Assembly (NCBI RefSeq): GCF_024978135.1
Contig: NZ_JANTEZ010000009.1
Coordinates: forward strand, 29,863 to 93,862
Source of the DNA: Herbiconiux gentiana
GTDB taxonomy: Bacteria > Actinomycetota > Actinomycetes > Actinomycetales > Microbacteriaceae
DNA: 64,000 bases
Reading direction: 5' to 3'
Shown: positions 58,503 to 64,000 of the stretch, one piece after another
How positions within the stretch are numbered: position 1 is the first letter of the stretch
Layout of the letters: every line of letters begins with the position of its first letter
Translations under genes and position numbers: made by a program
The notes under the pieces: generated by a model
What the model saw: only the letters and a program-made list of their open reading frames with translations
What the model was told of the DNA's origin: nothing
Databases searched by the model: none

Positions 58503-59021
58503 TCAGCCCCGCACGTCGTGCAGGTGATGCACCGGGTCGTGGATGAAGTACTGCGCCAGCGTCTCCACCGTGAACGCCGAGCCGTCGCTGCGCAGCCCGC
58601 GCCGCTCCCACGCGTCGTCGGGAACCGCCTCGAGCGCCCGGGCCATGACCTCGGCCGCCTCGATGAGCTCGCGCGACACCACCGCCGGATCCTGCTCCCC
58701 GTAGCGCTCCTCGACCGCCGTGGCGTCCTGGTCCCAGTTCGCGAACTCGGGTTCGTGCTCGGCCAGCATCAGCGCCAACCGCCCGTCGAAGACGCGGAAG
58801 ACATCACGCACGTGCGCCGCGTACTCCAGCGCCGACCAGGTGCCGTCGTCGGGCCGCTCGCGCACGTCGTCGCGCTCGAGCACCGCCGGCCACGCCGCCG
58901 CGTTCTCGCGCACGAGCCGGGGCACGTCGCGCGCCGAGGTCGCCGAGGAGTCGAAGCCGCACTCGGGGCACTCCTTCTCGAGCACCCACGTCCAGTTCTT
59001 GGTGTCAGGGACGATCGCCAT
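58503..59021 (-). CDS. DinB-like family protein with N-terminal CxxC
   Basis: A 172-residue protein. The first 25 residues read NWTWVLEKECPECGFDSS, a CxxC knuckle. The remainder is a four-helix DinB/mycothiol-dependent-type fold: WSALEYAAHVRDVFRVFDGRL with a His, then TVETLAQYFIHDPVHHLHDVRG carrying His residues that could bind a metal. Similar proteins are common in Actinobacteria; function is not established, with thiol-dependent transferase activity a possibility. ATG 59021 follows a TAGGCT box by 7 nt. Confidence 0.83.
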   Translation of the reverse strand: MAIVPDTKNWTWVLEKECPECGFDSSATSARDVPRLVRENAAAWPAVLERDDVRERPDDGTWSALEYAAHVRDVFRVFDGRLALMLAEHEPEFANWDQDATAVEERYGEQDPAVVSRELIEAAEVMARALEAVPDDAWERRGLRSDGSAFTVETLAQYFIHDPVHHLHDVRG

Positions 59022-59027
59022 GTCCCG

Positions 59028-59033
59028 AGCCTA
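59028..59033 (-). promoter_or_regulatory. Leaderless-type -10 (TAGGCT) for the DinB-like gene
   Basis: TAGGCT on the minus strand ends 7 nt before ATG 59021. Confidence 0.5.
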
Positions 59034-59117
59034 GAGCGGGCCACCGACAGCGCTCCACCGACCGACGGCCACACGGCCGCGTATTCCTGCCAGGCTGCTG
59101 GTCGGTGCTCGTGCCGC

Positions 59118-59137
59118 GCCTCGCCTCGCCTCGCCTC
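59118..59137. repeat. GCCTC simple repeat, four copies
   Basis: Four tandem GCCTC units overlap the stop codon of the HAD gene at its left end; only the last unit touches the coding region. Confidence 0.7.
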
Positions 59138-60155
59138 AGCTGTACAGCGCGGGGTCGACGTCGAGCACGTGGATGGACATGCCCGAGTTCCAGATCGCCG
59201 CGCATCCGGCCCGCAGCAGATCGATCTGACGCTCACCGGCCTTCTCGACCCGCACCTTCTGCCCACGCACCGAGACGACGCTCGAGCCGACGGTCGTCTC
59301 GACGCCGTCCTTCGAGGTGCGCGCCACAGGGTACGGCTCGAACAGCTGCCGCAGATCGTCGAGGATGAAGTCGGGCCGCGAATCCTTCGGCGCCGCCAGC
59401 AGCTGCTTCGCCCGGTCGATGCCGGTCAGCACGTGGATCGCCCGCAGCCCCGCCCGCTTCGCCCCCATCGTGTCGGTGTCGAGCCGATCGCCGATGAAGG
59501 CCGCGTTCGCCGCCGAGAACCGCTCGGCCGCGACCTCGAAGATCGTCGTCTCGGGCTTGCCGGCCACCACGGGCAGCCGCCCGACCGCGGTGTGCACGGC
59601 CGACACGAGCGTGCCGTTACCGGGCGCGACGCCGCGCGCCACCGGGATCGTCCAGTCGGTGTTGGTCGCGACCCACTGCACCGCCGGGTCGTGCAGCGCG
59701 AACGCCGCCTCGGCCAGCTGTGTCCAGCCGACGTCGGGGGCGAAGCCCTGCACCACGGCGGCGGGCGCATCCTCGGCCGACCGCGTCACGACGAACCCGG
59801 CCTTCTCGACCTCGGAGCTCAGCCCCACCCCGCCCACGACGAGCACGGTCGCCCCGGGCTCCACCAGCGTGCGCATCACGCGCATGGCGGCCTGCGGCGA
59901 CGTCACGACGTCCTCGGGCGCCACGGCGAGCCCGAACTCGCTCAGATGCCCGGCGACCTGTGCGTCGGTGCGCGAGGCGTTGTTCGTGATGTACCCGACC
60001 CGCAGCCCCTCGGCCGCCACCCTGTTGAGCGCGTCCACCGCGTGCGGAATGGCGCCGGCGCCCTGGTACACGACCCCGTCGAGATCGGCCAGCACGGCGT
60101 CGACCCCATCGAGCGGATGCACGACCTCTCCCCTGGCCCTACCGAACAGCCCCAC
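59136..60155 (-). CDS. HAD-IIA family sugar/nucleotide phosphatase (NagD-like)
   Basis: A 339-residue phosphatase. VLADLDGVVYQGAGAIPHAV holds the nucleophile (DxDG) near residue 24, VGYITNNASRTDAQVAGHL the motif II Thr/Asn-rich region, VAGKPETTIFEVAAERF the motif III Lys and AFIGDRLDTDTMGAKRAG the motif IV Asp pair. The C2-type cap lies between. GTG 60155 is preferred since GGGGAGGG precedes it by about 6 nt; it overlaps the TPR gene by 17 nt. Substrate is not predictable. In related genomes this gene follows a TPR protein as here. Confidence 0.9.
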   Translation of the reverse strand: MGLFGRARGEVVHPLDGVDAVLADLDGVVYQGAGAIPHAVDALNRVAAEGLRVGYITNNASRTDAQVAGHLSEFGLAVAPEDVVTSPQAAMRVMRTLVEPGATVLVVGGVGLSSEVEKAGFVVTRSAEDAPAAVVQGFAPDVGWTQLAEAAFALHDPAVQWVATNTDWTIPVARGVAPGNGTLVSAVHTAVGRLPVVAGKPETTIFEVAAERFSAANAAFIGDRLDTDTMGAKRAGLRAIHVLTGIDRAKQLLAAPKDSRPDFILDDLRQLFEPYPVARTSKDGVETTVGSSVVSVRGQKVRVEKAGERQIDLLRAGCAAIWNSGMSIHVLDVDPALYS

Positions 60156-63100
60156 GGCCGCCCTCCCCGCCCACGTCGCCCGCACCCGCCGCGTCGCCCG
60201 CGTCCGCCGCGTTGTCCGCGTCCGCCGCGTCGCCAGCGTCCGCCGCCTTGGCCCGCGTCCGAGCCGGAGCCTTCGCCTTGGCCGCAGCCTTCGCCCTGGC
60301 CGGCGCCTTCGCCTTTGCGGCCGGAGCCTTCGCCTTCGCCTTCTCGTCCGGCGCCTTCCCGTCGACCGACGCCTCCGCGTCCTCCGGCGGCGTGGCCGGG
60401 GCCTTCGCCTTCGCCGGAGCCTTCGCTTTCGCGGCCGGCGCCTTCACGTCAGCCGGAGCCTCCGCGTCAACGAGGTCAGGCGACCCAGCGAACGCCTTGG
60501 CCTTCGCCGGGGCCTTCGCCCGCGCCTTGGAGGGGGCCTTCGCCTCATCCTCGACCGGCGCGTCGGCCGACGCTTCGGCTGCACCAGCGTCGCCCGACCC
60601 GGCGGAAGCCTTGGCCTTCGCAGGGGCCTTGACAGCTGCCGGGGCCTTCGCCGTCTTCGGCTTCACCGGGGCGGGCGCTTCGGCCGCGGCGGTGTCGGGA
60701 GCGGATGAACCAGCGTCCGAGACGACCTCCACCGAGGTCGGCGCCTTGGCCACCCGCGGCGCCGCCTTCCGCTTGGTCGGAGCCTTCGCCTCGATCGGCG
60801 TCGTACCCGCGCCGTCGCTCGACGCAGCAGCCTCGGCCGGAGCGTCGGCCTTCGCCTTCGCCGCCGTCTTCCGCGGCGCGCGAACCTTCACCGGCTCGGC
60901 CGCTTCGACCGGAACGGCGTCGCCGTCCGTCGCATCGGCATCGACATCGACTACGGCCTCGGCGTCGGCTTCGGCTTCGGCTTCGGCAGGCTTCGCCTTG
61001 GCGCGAGCACGCGCCTTCACAGGCGCCTTCACCGGAGCGTCGTCAGCGGCATCAATCGTCGAAGGCGCAACCTCGGCCGTGGGAGCAGGTTCCTCGATCG
61101 AAGACGCGTCGAGACCCGCATCTGCAGCCGCCTCCTTCACCTTCGGCGCCGCCGCTTTGCGCTTGGAGAGGGCCTTCGTGGTGGTCGAAGCCTCCACGGA
61201 AGCGTCCGCACTCACGGCGGACGAATCCGGCTCACCCCCGGTAGCGTCCTTGGCCCTGGACCGCGTCGCGCGCTTCACCTTCGCCGGCGCAACCACCGCG
61301 TCATCGGGCGTATCCGCAGCAGCGCCGTTGTCGTCGTCCTCGGCCCCGGCGGCGGCGTCTTCGTCGATGTCGGCGTCGGTGTCGGTGTCGTCGAGCTCGT
61401 CGGTCAAACTCTCGGCGTCGAAGTCGCCCTCAGCGGTGCGATCAGCCAGTGAGCGGTACCCGTCGGGCTCAGCGTTGGCATCCACCTCGGAGTCGGCTTC
61501 AGCAGCGGCATCCTCGGCATCGGCAGCGGCATCGACATCGGCTTCGGCATCGATTGCCTCCACTTCGAGACCGGCAGGGCCATCCGCGTCGACGTCAACG
61601 GCCTCGTCAGCATCCACGTCGAGCTCGTCAGCGTCCGCGTCGAGCTCGTCGGCGTCCACATCCGCATCGAACTCGTCGGCGTCCACATCCATATCCGCGT
61701 CGAGCTCGACCGCGTCAGCTTCAGTGTCAGCGCCGAACTCGTCGTCGGCGGGGTAGGACGCGTCGAAGGTGGGGTAGGACGCGTCGAAGGTGGGGTCGTC
61801 GAAGTCCTCGAAGACCTCCATCGTGTCGTCCTCGGCGTCGTCGCCGTCGAGGGCCGCGGCGGCGACCTCGGCGCGGCGACGCCAGGTGGCGGCGCCGTCG
61901 GCGCGGCCGAGCTCGGAGAGCACCTCGGCGTAGGCGTTGAAGAGGGCGGGACTGTAGGAGTACGCCACGTCGGGGTTCAGCTGCGGGATCTCGAGCTCGC
62001 CGAGCGCGGCATCCGTCTGACCGAGGTCGAGGCGGGCGCCTGACATGGCGATCGCCACGGCGACCTGCGCCGGCACCGAGAGCGACGAGCGTTCGACGGC
62101 GCGCCCCTCGTCGAGCCCGCGCTCGGGGCGACCCATCCCGCGCTCGCTGTCGATCATGAGGGCGAGCTGCTCGTTGGATCCGGAGATGCGGCGGTAGGTG
62201 CGCAGCTCGCGGAGGGCGAGCGCGTAGTCGCCGGTGCTGTAGGCCGTGATGGCGAGGGTCTCGCGCACGACGGCGATGCGCCCGGCACGGCGGCCGGCGG
62301 AGATCGCGTGCTGATGCGCCAGCTCGGGGTCGTCGTCGATGAGGCGGGCCGCCATCGCGAGGTGGCGCGCGACCTCGTCGGCGTTCTCCTTGTTGAGCGT
62401 CTTCAGCTCGTTGCGGGCGACCTTGTCGAGGTCGCGTGGCGTCACGTCGAACGGGATCTCCGGGTCGTCGTGGCGGGTGCGCACCATGCGCAACTCCTTG
62501 GCCAGACGTTCTTCCTCGGTCGGCTCCGGTCGTTCGAACCTGGATGCGCCGGCGTCACCGCGCGCGGGCTTCCCATCGCGGGTCCAGAGGCGACGCTCGC
62601 CGTCACCACCAGGCCGCCCACCGTCGCGGCGCGGACGGTCCCCACCGCGGTCCGACCGCTCTCCACCGCGCCCGCGGTCCGACCCGTACGACGGCCGGCC
62701 CCCACCACGCGAGGGACGGTCCGACCCATACGACGGACGGTCCCCACCACGAGCGGGCCGACCGGAGTTGTACGACGGACGGTCACCATCGCGAGCGGGC
62801 CGACCGGAGTTGTACGACGGACGGTCACCATCGCGGGAAGGACGGTCCGAGTTGTAAGAGGGACGGTCACCACCACGCGACGGGCGATCTGAGCTGGACG
62901 GCCGGTCACCACCACGCGCGGGACGGTCCGAATTGTAGGAAGGACGGTCACCACCACGCGCGGGGCGATCCGAGTTGTAAGAAGGCCGGTCATTACCACG
63001 CGACGGACGGTCAGCGCCGTAGGACGGCCGACCCCCATCACGCGCGGGCCGATCGGAGCTGTAGGAGCGACGGTCACCACCACGATTGGGGCGGTCGGAG

Positions 63101-63846
63101 TTGTAGGAGGGACGGTCACCACCACGAGCGGGGCGGTCCGAGTTGTACGACGGACGGTCCCCACCGCGGGACGAACGATCCGAGTCGTACGACGGACGGT
63201 CACCACCACGGGACGGGCGGTCAGCGTTGTAGGAGGGACGGTCACCACCACGAGCGGGCCGGTCCGAGTCGTACGACGGACGGTCACCACCTCGAGCAGG
63301 GCGATCGGAGTTGTACGACGGACGGTCACCACCACGGGACGGACGGTCTGAGTTGTAGGACGGACGGTCACCACCACGGGACGGACGGTCTGAGTTGTAG
63401 GACGGACGGTCACCACCACGCGACGAACGGTCCAGGTTGTACGACGGGCGGTCGCCGACGCGCGACGGACGGTCGGAGTCGTAAGACGGACGGTCCCCAC
63501 CGCGGGCCGGGCGGTCTGAGTTGTACGACGGGCGGTCGCCGCCGCGCTGCGGGCGGTCGCTCGACGAGGGACGGTCGGCGTTCCAGCGGGGCCGATCGCC
63601 ATCGCGCTGAGGACGGTCTCCCCCGCGGAACGGCCGGTCGCCGTCGCGCGACGGGCGTCCATCGCCCCGCGGCGGGCGGGCGCCGTCCCGCGACGGTCGA
63701 TCCCCGTCACGCGAAGGACGGTCCGAGGACGAGCGAGAGGGGACGGAGCTGCTGTCGCGGCGGCCCGTGAAGGGGCGCGAGCCGGAGTCCTTGCGCGGGG
63801 GTCGACGGTCGCCGTTGTTCCGCTGCTCGTCGTCGGATTCGCTCAC
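60139..63846 (-). CDS. Large low-complexity TPR-like protein with Arg/Gly/Ser repeats
   Basis: A 1,235-residue protein. Residues ~15-440 are disordered and Arg/Asp/Ser/Gly/Pro-rich, with about 20 copies of a 14-residue unit of the form DRPSRGGDRPSYNS. Residues ~445-665 are the only clearly folded part: helical TPR-like repeats (ARHLAMAARLIDDDPELAHQH, AYSTGDYALALRELRTYRR). Residues ~665-870 are Asp/Glu/Ala-rich, and the rest is a Lys/Ala/Pro-rich tail (KAKAPAKAKAPA). The basic-acidic-basic pattern suggests RNA or ribosome contact, which is speculative. GTG 63846 is chosen (AAGGGGG upstream) over the longer frame start at 63939, which would overlap the rRNA terminator. Confidence 0.8.
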   Translation of the reverse strand: MSESDDEQRNNGDRRPPRKDSGSRPFTGRRDSSSVPSRSSSDRPSRDGDRPSRDGARPPRGDGRPSRDGDRPFRGGDRPQRDGDRPRWNADRPSSSDRPQRGGDRPSYNSDRPARGGDRPSYDSDRPSRVGDRPSYNLDRSSRGGDRPSYNSDRPSRGGDRPSYNSDRPSRGGDRPSYNSDRPARGGDRPSYDSDRPARGGDRPSYNADRPSRGGDRPSYDSDRSSRGGDRPSYNSDRPARGGDRPSYNSDRPNRGGDRRSYSSDRPARDGGRPSYGADRPSRGNDRPSYNSDRPARGGDRPSYNSDRPARGGDRPSSSDRPSRGGDRPSYNSDRPSRDGDRPSYNSGRPARDGDRPSYNSGRPARGGDRPSYGSDRPSRGGGRPSYGSDRGRGGERSDRGGDRPRRDGGRPGGDGERRLWTRDGKPARGDAGASRFERPEPTEEERLAKELRMVRTRHDDPEIPFDVTPRDLDKVARNELKTLNKENADEVARHLAMAARLIDDDPELAHQHAISAGRRAGRIAVVRETLAITAYSTGDYALALRELRTYRRISGSNEQLALMIDSERGMGRPERGLDEGRAVERSSLSVPAQVAVAIAMSGARLDLGQTDAALGELEIPQLNPDVAYSYSPALFNAYAEVLSELGRADGAATWRRRAEVAAAALDGDDAEDDTMEVFEDFDDPTFDASYPTFDASYPADDEFGADTEADAVELDADMDVDADEFDADVDADELDADADELDVDADEAVDVDADGPAGLEVEAIDAEADVDAAADAEDAAAEADSEVDANAEPDGYRSLADRTAEGDFDAESLTDELDDTDTDADIDEDAAAGAEDDDNGAAADTPDDAVVAPAKVKRATRSRAKDATGGEPDSSAVSADASVEASTTTKALSKRKAAAPKVKEAAADAGLDASSIEEPAPTAEVAPSTIDAADDAPVKAPVKARARAKAKPAEAEAEADAEAVVDVDADATDGDAVPVEAAEPVKVRAPRKTAAKAKADAPAEAAASSDGAGTTPIEAKAPTKRKAAPRVAKAPTSVEVVSDAGSSAPDTAAAEAPAPVKPKTAKAPAAVKAPAKAKASAGSGDAGAAEASADAPVEDEAKAPSKARAKAPAKAKAFAGSPDLVDAEAPADVKAPAAKAKAPAKAKAPATPPEDAEASVDGKAPDEKAKAKAPAAKAKAPARAKAAAKAKAPARTRAKAADAGDAADADNAADAGDAAGAGDVGGEGGRGAVR
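62676..63560 (-). repeat. ~20 copies of a 42-bp in-frame tandem repeat
   Basis: Each unit encodes about DRPSRGGDRPSYNS. Copies vary by point changes, and at least two neighbours near 63329-63412 are identical over 42 bp, which indicates recent duplication. Reading frame is kept through all copies. Confidence 0.9.
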
Positions 63847-63904
63847 GATGGCCCCCTTGGGATCTCTGTCGTTCTCAGTGTGGTGTTGTGGTGATGTTAA
63901 AGCG

Positions 63905-63934
63905 AAATGGCCACCCATCGCTGGGTGGCCATTT
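63905..63934 (-). terminator. Terminator downstream of the rRNA operon
   Basis: AAATGGCCACCCA (63905-63917) pairs perfectly with TGGGTGGCCATTT (63922-63934) around a TCGC loop. Read leftwards it lies about 10 nt after the 5S 3' end. The stem's own T-run and the following CGCTTTAA give a modest U-tract. Confidence 0.85.
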
Positions 63935-63943
63935 CTCAAAGTA

Positions 63944-64000
63944 TGTCCGGCGGTGTCCTACTCTCCCACAAGGTCCCCCTTGCAGTACCATCGGCGCTGA
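63944..64000 (-). rRNA. rrf: 5S ribosomal RNA, 3' part (partial)
   Basis: On the minus strand the last ~57 bases read CAGCGCCGATGGTACTGC, then GGGAGAGTAGGACACCGCCG and a GGACA end, the conserved 3' half of actinobacterial 5S rRNA. The 5' half is outside the window. The exact 3' end is within a few bases of 63944. The 23S and 16S genes should lie beyond the right edge. Confidence 0.95.

Noticed and set aside
62676..63560. Regular 42-bp repeats resembling a CRISPR array
   Set aside because: There are no unique spacers. The units are contiguous, in frame and encode a repeated peptide.

Overview
The window is a very GC-rich chromosomal segment. Long open shadow frames run on every strand, GTG starts are frequent, and many genes have a TANNNT-type -10 box ending 7-8 nt before the start codon. 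Together with an acyl-CoA carboxylase epsilon subunit, cell-wall-binding-2 repeats and an Rv3303c-like flavoprotein, this points to an actinobacterium, most likely Microbacteriaceae. That placement is inferred from gene content, not tested. No mobile element, tRNA or CRISPR array was found. The right edge runs into the 3' part of a 5S rRNA read leftwards, so an rRNA operon lies beyond it.

Positions 1-23.3 kb form a surface-polysaccharide locus. It holds an RgpF-like protein cut by the left edge, a fused GT2-GT4 enzyme, the Wzm/Wzt ABC exporter, and four more cytoplasmic glycosyltransferases. The complete dTDP-L-rhamnose set is present: rmlC-rmlA leftwards and rmlB-rmlD rightwards. A leftward, fully overlapping five-gene operon encodes a GtrA-type flippase, a GT2 enzyme, a polytopic GT-C-like protein, an ArnC/GtrB-like polyprenyl-phosphate sugar synthase and WecE (dTDP-Fuc4N synthesis). 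The simplest reading is a rhamnose-containing glycan made in the cytoplasm and exported by Wzm/Wzt, then decorated outside from a lipid-linked sugar. A secreted trypsin-like protease with cell-wall-binding repeats sits inside the locus. An LCP-family polymer ligase follows at 23.4 kb, and a second cell-wall-binding-repeat protein lies at 25.4 kb between purE and purK.

Positions 24.7-45 kb are mostly housekeeping. They hold purE, purK, a PH-domain protein, birA, acyl-CoA carboxylase accD, accE, maf and accA, interrupted by an M1 peptidase lipoprotein, a large MprF-like membrane protein, a two-component system with a second degenerate kinase-like protein, and a class I RNA uridine methyltransferase. 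A candidate small RNA with a strong terminator follows accE. Directly after accA, and overlapping it, is an unusual Gfo/Idh/MocA-ASCH fusion.

Positions 45-60 kb carry nucleoside, sugar and redox functions: an LpdA-like quinone reductase, purine nucleoside phosphorylase, phosphoglucomutase/phosphomannomutase, PoxB, an orphan PTS IIA/IIB pair, a VOC protein, adenosine deaminase, a membrane HExxH protein, and an IclR / S-adenosylhomocysteinase-like / nucleoside hydrolase divergon. The last 5 kb hold a DinB-like protein, a HAD-IIA phosphatase and a 1,235-residue repeat-rich TPR protein just downstream of the rRNA operon.
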